Below, piece by piece: positions 1 through 9,218 of a stretch of DNA of 61,470 nucleotides. The notes below the pieces were generated by a model. That model did no database searches, was not told the origin of the DNA, and worked only from the letters and a program-made list of their open reading frames with translations. The stretch's first letter is position 1, and each line of letters opens with the position of its first letter. The stretch is taken from positions 1 to 61,470 of the forward strand of contig JAJRZR010000027.1 of the NCBI GenBank assembly GCA_024275145.1, written 5' to 3'. Source of the DNA: Deltaproteobacteria bacterium (GTDB lineage Bacteria > Desulfobacterota > Dissulfuribacteria > Dissulfuribacterales > QOAL01). The position numbers and the translations under genes are program-made.

Positions 1-309
1 AAACGTTCATGCCTGCTAGGCCCTTGTTACAGGCACCCCCCCCGGACATGAGAAAATACATTCCTGATGGAGGGGGATGCATTTTTACGGTAATTTGAAG
101 CGAATAGTGTAGCGTGAAAATGCATCCCGACCCTTAGGGTATGTTTTCCGCCTTTTTCCCATCTTTGTTTTCGCCCTTGTTGTGTCCAGTGCATGATCGG
201 TTATATTCAGCTAAATCCTTCATGCGGCCCGCTTTGATGTCGCCCCGGGGCATCCAGGGGTGTGCGGGCCAGAAGATTCAAGAATTTTATCGCCAGGAGG
301 CCAATTTTT
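1..309. promoter_or_regulatory. leader region of the sufC-sufB operon
   Basis: There is no gene here. The stretch holds three copies of a motif resembling TGAAAATRCATYCC: 52-64 (forward), 75-88 (reverse) and 114-127 (forward). The first two and the last two face each other as inverted repeats. Blocks at 24-34 (TTGTTACAGGC), 132-140 (CCTTAGGGT) and 188-196 (AGTGCATGA) recur in the same order before the aminotransferase gene at 13255. A GC-rich hairpin at 226-270 lies just before the ribosome binding site. A promoter and operator role is inferred from position; no confident -35/-10 pair was identified. Confidence 0.45.
226..270 (+). promoter_or_regulatory. GC-rich hairpin in the sufC leader
   Basis: GGCCCGC at 226-232 pairs perfectly with GCGGGCC at 264-270. 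The enclosed loop holds a further GC-rich self-complementary core, GCCCCGGGGC at about 242-251. The ribosome binding site AGGAGG (295-300) follows 24 bases later. It could be an mRNA leader structure or an attenuator; there is no U-run after it, so it does not look like an intrinsic terminator. Function unknown. Confidence 0.35.
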
Positions 310-1032
310 ATGCTTAAGATTCAAGACTTATGGGTAGATGTCCATGGGAAGGAAGTGCTCAAGGGCATCAACCTGGAGATAGGGAAGGGCGAAACACATT
401 GCCTTTTCGGAAAGAATGGTTCGGGCAAAACTACCCTGTTAATGACCCTTATGGGTTTCGAAGGTTACAGGGTCAAACACGGTAATATAATCTTCAAGGG
501 TGAAGACATAACGAACTTGCCGGTCAATGAGAGGGCTGAAATGGGCATCGGGCTATCGTTTCAGCGTCCGCCGACCTTGAGGGGCGTGAAGCTCAGGGAT
601 CTCTTGACCATCTGTGCAAAGGATGCGGATCGGGCCGTCAGCCTTGCCCTTTCCTATGGATTCGAGGATTTCCTGGACCGGGAGGTAAACCTTGGATTTT
701 CAGGGGGTGAGATCAAGAAATCTGAACTCCTTCAATTGCTTGCCCAGGATCCTGACTTTACCTTGCTCGATGAGCCTGAATCAGGGGTGGATGTGGAGAA
801 TCTAAATGTCATTGGGGAGATGATCAAGAAGCTGTTGCAAAAGGATATCCACAGGAACAGGACCAAATCAGGCCTCATAATAACCCACACGGGTTTTATC
901 CTGAATTATGTGACCGCAGACAAGGGGCATGTAATGCTGGATGGCAAGATAATGTGTCAGGGGAATCCCCTTGAGATATTCGAGGGAATCCAGAAATACG
1001 GATATCAGGAGTGCGTCAAATGTCAGTTCTAG
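310..1032 (+). CDS. sufC: SufC-like Fe-S assembly ATPase
   Basis: This 240-residue soluble ABC ATPase of the SufC family powers Fe-S cluster assembly on a SufB/D scaffold in the cytoplasm. It shows a Walker A (GKNGSGKTT), an LGFSGGE signature, a Walker B ending in TLLDEPE, and an H-loop in the IITHTG stretch. The start is ATG 310, with AGGAGG ten bases before it; an upstream GTG at 262 would only add a basic tail across the hairpin and is rejected. The gene overlaps the SufB-like gene by 13 bases, which suggests coupled translation. No SufD, SufS, SufE or SufU is adjacent, so this resembles the minimal SufC/SufB pairs of anaerobes and archaea (the SMS-type systems). Confidence 0.9.
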   Translation: MLKIQDLWVDVHGKEVLKGINLEIGKGETHCLFGKNGSGKTTLLMTLMGFEGYRVKHGNIIFKGEDITNLPVNERAEMGIGLSFQRPPTLRGVKLRDLLTICAKDADRAVSLALSYGFEDFLDREVNLGFSGGEIKKSELLQLLAQDPDFTLLDEPESGVDVENLNVIGEMIKKLLQKDIHRNRTKSGLIITHTGFILNYVTADKGHVMLDGKIMCQGNPLEIFEGIQKYGYQECVKCQF

Positions 1033-2207
1033 AAAACAGCAAGAATGTTTCGGAGGACGAAGAGATCCTCGAACGATTCAGGCCTGCCTCCGAAGCCGAG
1101 TCAGTGCGTGATGTCAGCCAGCTTGGGGAGGAGGACCTGAACAAGCTCAGGCAAACGGGTGTGGACCTTGATGCCGGTGATAGGATTGGGACCTTCTTAC
1201 AAACAAATTGTGGGGTCACGAAGTGTGAATGCCAGGTCCAGGGTGTTGAGATGCTTCCCATGACCGAGGCCTTGAAGAAATACGACGGCCTTTCGGAATA
1301 TTGGTGGAAGCTGGTATCACCCGATAAGGATGCCTTTACCCGTGAAACTGCAAGGGATTTGGATAACGGTTACTTCATAAGGGCCCTGCCGGGGCAAAAG
1401 GTAGTATATCCCCTTCAGACCTGTCTTTACATCCGAAGCGACAATGTAGCCCAGAGGGTCCACAACGTGATCATTGCCGAGGAGGGCTCTGAACTTCACG
1501 TGATCACGGGCTGCGCCACCCATCCCCATCTTACCTCCGGGCTTCACATAGGGGTCTCTGAGTTTTTCGTAAAGAAGGGAGCCAAACTCGTGTTCACAAT
1601 GGTCCATAACTGGGGCGAAGAGATCTATGTGAGGCCAAGAACCGGGATACGCGTAGAAGAGGACGGCATCTTTATTTCGAACTATGTGTCACTCAAGGGG
1701 GTAAAGTCCATCCAGACCTTTCCCACGGCCACCCTTGCAGGGGCCAGGGCACTTGTCCGGTTCAATTCTGTAATAGTTGCCCCTGAAGGGGCACATATCG
1801 ATTCCGGGGCCAGGGTGATCCATGAGGGTCCTGAAAGTAAGTCAGAGATCATCTCCAGGACCATTTCCTATGGTGGAACAGTGATAGCGCGTGGGCATTT
1901 GGTGGGAAAGGCGTCTGACATCAAGGCTCACCTTGAATGCCAGGGGTTGATGCTCAGTGAGCATGGTGTGATACACGCTATTCCTGAACTCGAGGCCCAC
2001 ATCGCCGACGTGGATATGTCACACGAGGCCGCCGTGGGCAGGATTGCAAGAGAGGAGATAGAATATCTAATGGCAAGGGGCCTCAGTGAAGAAGAGGCCA
2101 CGTCCACTATTGTAAGGGGATTCCTGAACGTAAAGATCGACGGGCTTCCCAGGGAGCTGGAAGAGGAGCTCCAGGCCGCTGTGGACGAATGCCAGAAAGG
2201 CATGTAG
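1020..2207 (+). CDS. sufB: SufB/SufD-family Fe-S scaffold
   Basis: This 395-residue protein belongs to the SufBD family: a right-handed beta-helix scaffold on which Fe-S clusters are assembled, and the partner of the ATPase just upstream. The core (about residues 120-330) shows the family pattern, including HxxTGC-like ITGCATHPH, the HLECQG stretch with its conserved cysteine, and the C-terminal ADVDMSHEAAVGRI followed by a helical REEIEYLMARGLSEEEA tail. At about 395 residues with no partner paralogue it probably acts as a homodimer. The start is ATG 1020, preceded by CAGGAG; GTG 1011 is the alternative. The stop is followed four bases later by nadE. The SufB-versus-SufD label is a family assignment only. 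Confidence 0.87.
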   Translation: MSVLENSKNVSEDEEILERFRPASEAESVRDVSQLGEEDLNKLRQTGVDLDAGDRIGTFLQTNCGVTKCECQVQGVEMLPMTEALKKYDGLSEYWWKLVSPDKDAFTRETARDLDNGYFIRALPGQKVVYPLQTCLYIRSDNVAQRVHNVIIAEEGSELHVITGCATHPHLTSGLHIGVSEFFVKKGAKLVFTMVHNWGEEIYVRPRTGIRVEEDGIFISNYVSLKGVKSIQTFPTATLAGARALVRFNSVIVAPEGAHIDSGARVIHEGPESKSEIISRTISYGGTVIARGHLVGKASDIKAHLECQGLMLSEHGVIHAIPELEAHIADVDMSHEAAVGRIAREEIEYLMARGLSEEEATSTIVRGFLNVKIDGLPRELEEELQAAVDECQKGM

Positions 2208-2211
2208 ATGG

Positions 2212-3876
2212 ATGAAGATAGGCCTTGCCCAGTTTGATCCGTTAATCGGCGACTTTGGCCATAACGTCGGTAGGATGGGTGCACTGGCCAGGGACGCCAG
2301 AAGGCGTGGATGCGATCTTGTGGTCTTCCCAGAGCTTGCGGTCTGTGGCTATCCTCCCCGGGATCTTCTGGAGCGCCAGGAGTTCATTGAAGATACCCTT
2401 GGTGCCTTGGACGAATTGGTAGCCCGTATTTCAGGCATAACCGTTCTATGCGGCTGCGTGACCAGGAACGAGGGCCCCTTTGGGAAGCCCCTTCACAATA
2501 GCGCCATACTCTTCAGAAACGGTAAGATCCTGGGCAAGGTACACAAGAGATTGCTCCCTAGCTACGATGTCTTTGATGAGTCACGGTATTTTGAACCGGG
2601 ACCGGCCTCAATGCCCTTGGTTGTCAAGGGTATGCGCCTGGGCGTAACCATATGTGAGGATATCTGGAACGACGATTTTCAGCCGGGCGTGCGGCGTATA
2701 TACGGTGTCAATCCGGTGGCTGAACTGGTTCAGCAGGGTGTGGATGCCTTCGTGACCATTTCGGCCTCCCCGTTTACCCTGCAAAAACAGCAGATTCGCT
2801 TTGCCATTCTGGATGGTCTGGCCAAAAAGTATGCCAGGCCCTTTGTCTATGTAAATGCGGTTGGGGGACAGGACGCGCTGGTCTTTGATGGCGCAAGTCT
2901 TGCTGTTGGCAAGGGTGGTGCCGTTATTTCCCAGGCCGCGGATTTCAGAGAGGACCTGGTCGTTGCAGACCTTGCTGCCGGTACCGGGGAACATCATAGG
3001 ATCTCCTCATCCGATGAGGAAAGGATCGTCAAGGCCTTATGCCTGGTACTCAAGGACTATACCGGTAGGTGCGGATTGAAGAAGGTGACCCTTGGCCTCA
3101 GCGGGGGAATAGATTCGTCGGTTACCGCGGTCTTGGCAGCCAGGGCAATGGGCAAGCAGAATGTTCTCGGGGTCATTATGCCTTCGCCTTATACCTCGAG
3201 GGAGAGCATAGAGGATGCAGAGGTCCTGGCAGGAAATCTTGGTATTGATACCGTCACCCTTCCTATCTCAAGGATATTCAAGTCCTACCTTGATACACTT
3301 GGCCCCCTTTTCAAGGGCACCGAGCCCGGTGTGGCGGAAGAGAATATCCAGGCCAGGATCAGGGGGAATCTGCTGATGGCCATATCCAACAAGTTCGGTT
3401 ACATGGTCATTTCCACTGGGAATAAAAGCGAACTGGCTGTTGGCTACTGTACCCTTTACGGTGACATGAGCGGAGGCTATGCACTCATATCCGATCTTCC
3501 CAAGCTTCTGGTCTACAAGGTCGCCAGGTATCTGAACAGTAAGGTGGAGATCATACCGGAAAGGGTGTTCTCGAAACCACCTTCCGCAGAACTCAGGCCA
3601 GGCCAGCGTGACGAGGACGATCTGCCGCCCTATGATCTTCTTGATCCGATACTTGAGTTGTATTTGGAGGAAAATTTGTCCCCTGATCAGATAATCGCTG
3701 CGGGATTCGGCAGGGATGTGGTGCTTAAGGTCGTATCCATGGTGGAGCGCAACGAGTACAAACGGCGACAGGCCCCCATAGGTCCGAAGGTTACCTCCAA
3801 GGCCTTTGGGTGCGGACGAAGATATCCCATCGCGCATGGGTACCGAGTGCTGCGGCCCAACCTAAGACAGGGGTGA
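2212..3876 (+). CDS. nadE: glutamine-dependent NAD+ synthetase
   Basis: This 554-residue enzyme catalyses the last step of NAD synthesis, amidating deamido-NAD with ammonia released from glutamine. The N-terminal nitrilase-type glutaminase domain (about 1-250) carries the catalytic triad: Glu in VVFPELAVCGYPP, Lys in HKRLLPSYDVFDE, and Cys in GVTICEDIW. The C-terminal synthetase domain (about 280-550) has the PP-loop SGGIDSS. The length is typical of the two-domain form. ATG 2212 lies four bases after the SufB-like stop, so the gene belongs to the same run. Confidence is high because both active-site sets are present. Confidence 0.96.
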   Translation: MKIGLAQFDPLIGDFGHNVGRMGALARDARRRGCDLVVFPELAVCGYPPRDLLERQEFIEDTLGALDELVARISGITVLCGCVTRNEGPFGKPLHNSAILFRNGKILGKVHKRLLPSYDVFDESRYFEPGPASMPLVVKGMRLGVTICEDIWNDDFQPGVRRIYGVNPVAELVQQGVDAFVTISASPFTLQKQQIRFAILDGLAKKYARPFVYVNAVGGQDALVFDGASLAVGKGGAVISQAADFREDLVVADLAAGTGEHHRISSSDEERIVKALCLVLKDYTGRCGLKKVTLGLSGGIDSSVTAVLAARAMGKQNVLGVIMPSPYTSRESIEDAEVLAGNLGIDTVTLPISRIFKSYLDTLGPLFKGTEPGVAEENIQARIRGNLLMAISNKFGYMVISTGNKSELAVGYCTLYGDMSGGYALISDLPKLLVYKVARYLNSKVEIIPERVFSKPPSAELRPGQRDEDDLPPYDLLDPILELYLEENLSPDQIIAAGFGRDVVLKVVSMVERNEYKRRQAPIGPKVTSKAFGCGRRYPIAHGYRVLRPNLRQG

Positions 3877-3889
3877 TAGGGGTTTAGAG

Positions 3890-4936
3890 TTGGAAAAGGG
3901 GGTCTACATAAAGGATATACTGCCAGGTGGTCCGGTGACAGGCCTTTTCTGTGTGGGTAGCAAGCGCCTTCTGGAGACAAAGAACGGCACGCCTTATCTG
4001 GCGATCACCCTGGTTGACAAATCGGGTGAGATAGAGGGACGGGTATGGGACGAGGCCTTACAATACGATCAGAAATTTGCAGAGGGGGACTTCGTAAGTA
4101 TCGAGGGGGAAGGGAAGACCTTCGGCGGCAGCCTCCAGTTGAAGATCAACGTGCTTTCTGTAGTGAGGCCTGACAGGGTGGATCCATCCCTTTTCCTTCC
4201 TGTGTCTCCGCTAGATCTTGATTCCTGTTGGGACGAGTTTGTTCGTTTTGCCAAGGGAGTCAAGTGCCCCATTTTTGGCAGCCTCTTGAATTCATTGGTA
4301 AAGGATACCACGTTCGTCAATGCCTTCAGGACTGCGCCGGCGGCCAAGAAGATGCATCATGCCTATATAGGAGGCCTCCTTGAGCACAGTGTCGCCGTGG
4401 CCAGGATGGCAAGGGCCGTTTCCAGGCTCTACGGCCACCTAGACCATGACCTGCTTCTGTCCGGGGCCTTGATACACGATATCGGGAAGATAAAGGAATT
4501 TCGCTACGATCGGCCACCCATCGATTATTCTGACCAGGGCAGGCTCCTTGGACATGTGGCATTGGGGGTTTCCATGCTGGAAGGGTATGTGAAGAGACTT
4601 GGGCTGGACGCCGGTGCTCCACGGTTGCTGGCACTCAAGCACCTGATACTGAGTCACCATGGCCAACGTGAATTTGGTGCTCCTGTCCTTCCTATGATGG
4701 AAGAGGCGGTGGTGTTGCACATAATAGATGATCTGGATGCCAAGTTGAATTTTCTCGGACGCCTGAAGGATGGCCTGCCAGAGGGCGAATATCAATGGAC
4801 CGGTTTCCAAAGGCTTTTCGACAGGTATTTTTTTCTTCGTGGCAGGAACGGGTGTTTGGATGAGCCAGGTGGGGACACGAAGGATAGAGGGGATAGCGGT
4901 TCGTTTCAACAGTCACTTTGGAGGGGTGCCGGATAG
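3890..4936 (+). CDS. YhaM-like OB-fold/HD 3'-5' exoribonuclease
   Basis: This 348-residue protein has an N-terminal OB-fold nucleic-acid-binding domain (about 10-100, beginning with a VYIKDI-like strand and a VDKSGEIEGRVWD core). An HD metal-dependent phosphohydrolase domain follows (about 150-290), with HAYIGGLLEHS, the doublet HDIGK and a later SHHGQ. This is the layout of YhaM, a 3'-5' exoribonuclease in Firmicutes. The start is TTG 3890, preceded by a GGGG stretch. The last 40 residues are low-similarity and run into the next gene's ribosome binding site. Family assignment is firm; the exact substrate is inference. Confidence 0.85.
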   Translation: MEKGVYIKDILPGGPVTGLFCVGSKRLLETKNGTPYLAITLVDKSGEIEGRVWDEALQYDQKFAEGDFVSIEGEGKTFGGSLQLKINVLSVVRPDRVDPSLFLPVSPLDLDSCWDEFVRFAKGVKCPIFGSLLNSLVKDTTFVNAFRTAPAAKKMHHAYIGGLLEHSVAVARMARAVSRLYGHLDHDLLLSGALIHDIGKIKEFRYDRPPIDYSDQGRLLGHVALGVSMLEGYVKRLGLDAGAPRLLALKHLILSHHGQREFGAPVLPMMEEAVVLHIIDDLDAKLNFLGRLKDGLPEGEYQWTGFQRLFDRYFFLRGRNGCLDEPGGDTKDRGDSGSFQQSLWRGAG

Positions 4937-4938
4937 CA

Positions 4939-5979
4939 GTGGGCATCTCTAATGAGAATTACAGCGTTGACAAGGCCTGCCTGATTTTTTCCAGGGCCAT
5001 GTCTGCAGGAAGGCTTGCCCATGCGTATCTGTTTTCCGGCCCGGAGAAGGCGCTCAGGGAACGGCTTGCCCTTGACGTCGCTGGCTTTCTGCTGTGTGAC
5101 CATCCAGTGCCTGAGGATGCACCGTCCGGGGCATGTGGGCGATGCATCCAGTGTGAAAAAATCGCTAGGGGCGTACACCCTGACCTCCTCCTCATATATC
5201 CCGAGGGGGGAATGATACGTCTCGAGCAGATCCGAAATCTTCAGTCCTCTCTTGCCTTTTCTCCCCTTGTGGCGAAAAGGCGCGTATGTATCGTTTTTGA
5301 CGCCCACGGCATGAACGCAGAGGCGGCAAATGCTCTGCTGAAGACACTGGAAGAACCACCAGACAGGTCGTATCTGTTTTTGACTGCCGGTTCCGTAACA
5401 GGGCTTCTGTCCACCATAGTTTCTAGGTGCCAGGTGGTATCGTGCTCCCAGTGCCCTGATGAGGATGCCATAAGGGAATTGGAACGTGCTGGTTCCTATT
5501 CCACCGATCATATCCAAATGGCAATTACCCTGGCCCTTGGTGACACGGATACGGCCAGAAGGGTCTTGAACGCCGGAGGCCCGGATCTAAGGGATGCCAT
5601 CGTTGATTTCATGGGCCGACGGGAAGGGCAGATAGCCAGGTTTTTCGATCTGATCCATGGCCTTTCGACCGATCGTGACAGGCTACTGGCCGCGGTCGCC
5701 GTAATCCGTGGTCTTGTCAGGGACATACTAGTCATAAAGGGGATGGGCACTGGTTCAAGGGCACCTTCCGATCTGCGCCGTCTGCTTGTCAACAAGGATC
5801 TTTTCGAGGTGCTGAAGGGCATTGGGACGGCCCTTGCCATGGAGGCGCTTGGTGCATATGCCTCATGGCTGGATACCATTGAATGGAAACTGGAGAGGAA
5901 CGTAAATCCCCAGATGCTCCTGGAGGCCGCCCTTGTCTTCTGGATACAGAGGAGATTCAAGGGTGATCGGGATTTTTGA
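4939..5979 (+). CDS. holB: DNA polymerase III delta' subunit
   Basis: This 346-residue AAA+ clamp-loader subunit acts at the replication fork. Visible are the N-terminal HAYLFSGPE region, a cysteine cluster (CDHP...CGRCIQC) typical of the zinc module, an ANALLKTLEEPP stretch and the sensor motif STIVSRCQ. Walker A is degenerate, as usual for delta'. GTG 4939 was chosen because GGAGGGG lies about 12 bases upstream; a TTG at 4918 would overlap the previous gene. The adjacent ricT and metG match a neighbourhood seen in many bacteria. A typical tmk neighbour is absent. Confidence 0.9.
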   Translation: MGISNENYSVDKACLIFSRAMSAGRLAHAYLFSGPEKALRERLALDVAGFLLCDHPVPEDAPSGACGRCIQCEKIARGVHPDLLLIYPEGGMIRLEQIRNLQSSLAFSPLVAKRRVCIVFDAHGMNAEAANALLKTLEEPPDRSYLFLTAGSVTGLLSTIVSRCQVVSCSQCPDEDAIRELERAGSYSTDHIQMAITLALGDTDTARRVLNAGGPDLRDAIVDFMGRREGQIARFFDLIHGLSTDRDRLLAAVAVIRGLVRDILVIKGMGTGSRAPSDLRRLLVNKDLFEVLKGIGTALAMEALGAYASWLDTIEWKLERNVNPQMLLEAALVFWIQRRFKGDRDF

Positions 5980-6006
5980 ACCCCCACGTTCTGCCCGCTT
6001 CCCGGC

Positions 6007-6150
6007 ATGGTGTATTTTCTGTTTGTCCCCCCTGGATGTATTTTGGTGCAGCAAGGTACGTATTGCATAAAACCGGGAGACAAACCAGGGTACGCCTTCT
6101 TTACAGGCCAGCGTATGAAAATGCAATCCACATGGAGAATGTATTTTCAC
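6007..6150. promoter_or_regulatory. palindromic repeat cluster before ricT
   Basis: Four copies of the motif also found before sufC lie between holB and ricT. They are GGTGTATTTTC at 6009-6019, GGATGTATTTTGG at 6034-6046, TGAAAATGCAATCC at 6116-6129 and GGAGAATGTATTTTCAC at 6134-6150. The last two form a close inverted repeat. TTACAGGC at 6101-6108 is shared with the sufC leader. The motif spacing and palindromy suggest binding sites for a dimeric regulator, or an RNA hairpin. This is inference; no regulator is known from the window. Confidence 0.45.
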
Positions 6151-6174
6151 GGTAAGTTTGTTATTATTGAAGCC

Positions 6175-7260
6175 ATGGAAAATTCAGAAACAGACGTTGC
6201 CCAGAGGTCGAAATCCAAAGATCCGTCAACAGATCGTTCAAGTGGAGACAAGGATGTCCTCCTGGTAGGTGTGCGGCTCCGTCCCGGATGGCCGATCGTG
6301 CATTTTTGTTCAGAAGGCCTTGACGTGGCCGATGGTGAATGGGTCCTGGTACCCACTGATCATGGCCCGGAGGTAGGGCAGGTGGTCGGATGCCCTGTCA
6401 ATGCCTCGTTGCCATTATCTGCCTGTCCTCTGGCAATAAAACGCCTTGCGAGTACCCGGGAAATAGACGCATATTACAAGAATCTCGAGAGGGAACATGA
6501 GGCCAGGAGAATATGCAGTGAGCGGATAAAGGTATTGGGCCTTTCCATGAAGCTGGTCCGGGTCGAGAGCTTTTATGACGGGAGCAAGATAGTATTCTAT
6601 TATTCTGCCGACGGGAGGGTGGATTTCAGGGAACTCGTGAAGGATATGGTGAAGGCCCTGAGGACCAGGGTGGAAATGCGACAGATTGGCATCCGTCATG
6701 AGGCCAAGATGATCGGGGGAGTGGGAAGCTGTGGCAGGGAACTTTGCTGTTCCAGTTTTCTGAAGAGTTTCGACCCCATCTCCATAAAGATGGCAAAGGC
6801 ACAGAACCTTCCGTTGAATCCCAACAAGATATCCGGTTTCTGCGGCCGGCTCCTGTGTTGTCTCACCTATGAATACAGTACCTACCAGGAATTCGCCAAG
6901 GATATGCCCAATCTTGGCAAATCCTGTGAAACTCCGGCCGGCCATGGAAAGGTGGTGCGCCACAATGTACTGAAACAGACGATCACTGTGGCCCTGCCCG
7001 GTGGTGACCAGCTCGAGTTCAACAAGGCCGAACTCGACAGTTATGCCTCCCGAGGCAATGAACAAAGGGGTGGTGGTAAAGGGAAGGCCGAGGGCCAGCC
7101 CGGAGAGAGCAAGAAGAAGAACAGTGGCAGGCGCCGGGGACGCACTCTCCAGCAAAAGCAGGGGAAGAACAAGAAACAATGCAGTAAGAGACGCTCCAGG
7201 CCTAGATCCAGAAAGAAGGCAAATGGAAAGGAAGGCAAGGGAACGAAGGGGAGCAGTTGA
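6175..7260 (+). CDS. ricT: PSP1/RicT-family protein
   Basis: This 361-residue PSP1-domain protein is of the YaaT/RicT type. In Bacillus, RicT is part of the RicAFT complex, which carries Fe-S clusters and affects RNA processing and phosphorelay. Conserved cysteines appear in GVGSCGRELCCSSF and GFCGRLLCCLTYEY (about residues 180-230). The C-terminal 60 residues are a low-complexity basic tail rich in K, R, G and S, which may bind nucleic acid. The start is ATG 6175; an upstream ATG at 6007 would run through the palindromic repeats and is rejected. The stop overlaps the region where metG begins. Confidence 0.85.
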   Translation: MENSETDVAQRSKSKDPSTDRSSGDKDVLLVGVRLRPGWPIVHFCSEGLDVADGEWVLVPTDHGPEVGQVVGCPVNASLPLSACPLAIKRLASTREIDAYYKNLEREHEARRICSERIKVLGLSMKLVRVESFYDGSKIVFYYSADGRVDFRELVKDMVKALRTRVEMRQIGIRHEAKMIGGVGSCGRELCCSSFLKSFDPISIKMAKAQNLPLNPNKISGFCGRLLCCLTYEYSTYQEFAKDMPNLGKSCETPAGHGKVVRHNVLKQTITVALPGGDQLEFNKAELDSYASRGNEQRGGGKGKAEGQPGESKKKNSGRRRGRTLQQKQGKNKKQCSKRRSRPRSRKKANGKEGKGTKGSS

Positions 7261-7274
7261 TTTTGGCGAATATC

Positions 7275-9215
7275 ATGAGCAATAGATTTTATATAACCAC
7301 ACCAATATACTATGTAAATGCCGAGCCCCACCTGGGGCATGCGTATTCAACTGTGGTGGCCGATGTGCAGAACCGCTACCACAAGTTGCAGGGAGAAGAG
7401 ACCTTTTTTCTCACCGGCACGGACGAGCACGGCGATAAGATCGTCCAGGCCGCACTGGCCCAGGGGCTGGATCCAAAATCCTATGCGGACAGGATATCCG
7501 GAATGTTCAGGGAGTCCTGGCCTCTTCTGGAGGTCGAGCCCGACAGGTTTATACGCACCACCGATCCAGATCACATAAAGACGGTGCAGATGGTGCTTCA
7601 GAAGGTCTATGAGAAGGGCGATATCGAGTTCAGGGAATACGAGGGGCTTTACTGTTTTGGGTGTGAGAGGTTTTACATCGAGCGGGAGCTTGTGGATGGC
7701 AAATGTCCTGACCACAACATAGAGCCGGTAAGGCTCAAGGAGAAGAATTACTTCTTCCTAATGAGCCGCTATCAGGATTGGCTAATAGATCACATAAAGA
7801 CCCATCCGGAGTTTATCACGCCTGAGCGTTACAGGAACGAGGTGCTCTCCTTCCTGAAGGAGCCCTTGGAAGACCTTTGTATTTCACGTCCCACCTCTCG
7901 TCTTACATGGGGCGTGCCTCTTCCCTTCGATGATGGATTCGTAACATATGTGTGGTTTGATGCGCTGGTAAATTACCTTTCCGGCCTAGGATACCCTGAT
8001 GATGACAAATTCAGGCGTTTCTGGCCGGTAGCCGAACATGTCATTGCAAAGGACATCTTGAAGCCCCATGGAATCTACTGGCCTACCATCTTGAGGGCCT
8101 TGGATCTGCCCCCCTACAGGCGTCTTCATGTACATGGTTATTGGCAGATGAAGGCCAGGAAGATGTCCAAGAGCCTGGGAAACGTGATCAGACCTGGGGA
8201 CCTGGTGGAGGCCTTTGGGGCAGATGCCACCAGGTATTGCCTGATGCGCGAAATGGTCTTCGGCCTTGATGCCGGTTTCAGCGAGGATGCCTTTGTCACC
8301 AGGATAAACGCGGATCTTGCAAATGATCTTGGGAACCTTTTCAGCCGTACCCTGGCCATGGTCAAGAAATACGTCAATGGCCGGGTACCGGAACCGGCTG
8401 ATCCAGGCCTGGAGGAGAAAAGGCTCATGGAGGGCGTCGACTCCCTCGTGCCACTCTGGGAAGGGCACATGTCCGCCTTCGAGACCCACAGGGCGTTACA
8501 GGAGATATGGAAGGTCATAAATATCGCCAACAAGATGATCGACACCACCGCTCCGTGGGAACTTGCAAAGGCGGGTGAAGAGCGGGCTGGAGAGCTCAAT
8601 TCCGTGCTTTACTGCCTGCTCGAGGCCCAGAGGATATTTTCTATCCTCATATCTCCGGTCATGCCTGATACAGCCCGGAGGATGCAGGAAGCGCTGGGGC
8701 TCGATGCCCGGTATTCCCCGGGCATTGGTGATACCCGCTGGGGTATGTTGAGGCCCGGTACGAAGACGGAGAGAATAGCCTCCCTGTTTCCAAGAATAGA
8801 CCTCAAGAGGGCAAGGATCACAGGGGCCGTTGCAAAGGCGGAAAAGGAAGGTGGACAAAGGAAAGGAGACAAGGTGGAAGGTCAACAGGAGGAAGGAATA
8901 ATATCGTTTGAGGAATTCCAGAAGGTGGATCTCAGGGTCGGGCAGGTAATCGCTGCCGAACCAGTGCCCAGGGCAGACAGGCTTTTAAAGCTTACCGTGG
9001 CCTGTCCTGAAGAGCGTCAGATAGTGGCAGGTATTGCCGAGTATCTTACCCCTGAACAGGTTGTCGGGAAGCAGGTGGTAGTCGTTGTCAATCTAAAGCC
9101 GGTAAAGCTCAGGGGGGTGAAATCCGAAGGTATGTTGTTGGCAGCCAAGGATGCCCGGGGGCTCCATCTAATCACGACCGAAACCGCGGTTGAGCCTGGA
9201 AGCAAGGTAAGCTGA
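7275..9215 (+). CDS. metG: methionyl-tRNA synthetase
   Basis: This 646-residue class I aminoacyl-tRNA synthetase charges tRNA-Met. The catalytic signature HLGH sits near residue 20 and KMSKS near 297. A zinc-knuckle pattern, CFGCERF...CPDH, lies in the connective insertion. An anticodon-binding helical domain follows, then a charged linker and a C-terminal tRNA-binding OB domain (about 545-646, FQKVDLRVGQV). ATG 7275 matches the usual family N terminus (FYITTPIYYVN). TTG codons at 7257 and 7263 are upstream alternatives, and 7263 has GGGGAG nine bases before it. Confidence 0.96.
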   Translation: MSNRFYITTPIYYVNAEPHLGHAYSTVVADVQNRYHKLQGEETFFLTGTDEHGDKIVQAALAQGLDPKSYADRISGMFRESWPLLEVEPDRFIRTTDPDHIKTVQMVLQKVYEKGDIEFREYEGLYCFGCERFYIERELVDGKCPDHNIEPVRLKEKNYFFLMSRYQDWLIDHIKTHPEFITPERYRNEVLSFLKEPLEDLCISRPTSRLTWGVPLPFDDGFVTYVWFDALVNYLSGLGYPDDDKFRRFWPVAEHVIAKDILKPHGIYWPTILRALDLPPYRRLHVHGYWQMKARKMSKSLGNVIRPGDLVEAFGADATRYCLMREMVFGLDAGFSEDAFVTRINADLANDLGNLFSRTLAMVKKYVNGRVPEPADPGLEEKRLMEGVDSLVPLWEGHMSAFETHRALQEIWKVINIANKMIDTTAPWELAKAGEERAGELNSVLYCLLEAQRIFSILISPVMPDTARRMQEALGLDARYSPGIGDTRWGMLRPGTKTERIASLFPRIDLKRARITGAVAKAEKEGGQRKGDKVEGQQEEGIISFEEFQKVDLRVGQVIAAEPVPRADRLLKLTVACPEERQIVAGIAEYLTPEQVVGKQVVVVVNLKPVKLRGVKSEGMLLAAKDARGLHLITTETAVEPGSKVS

Positions 9216-9218
9216 GAC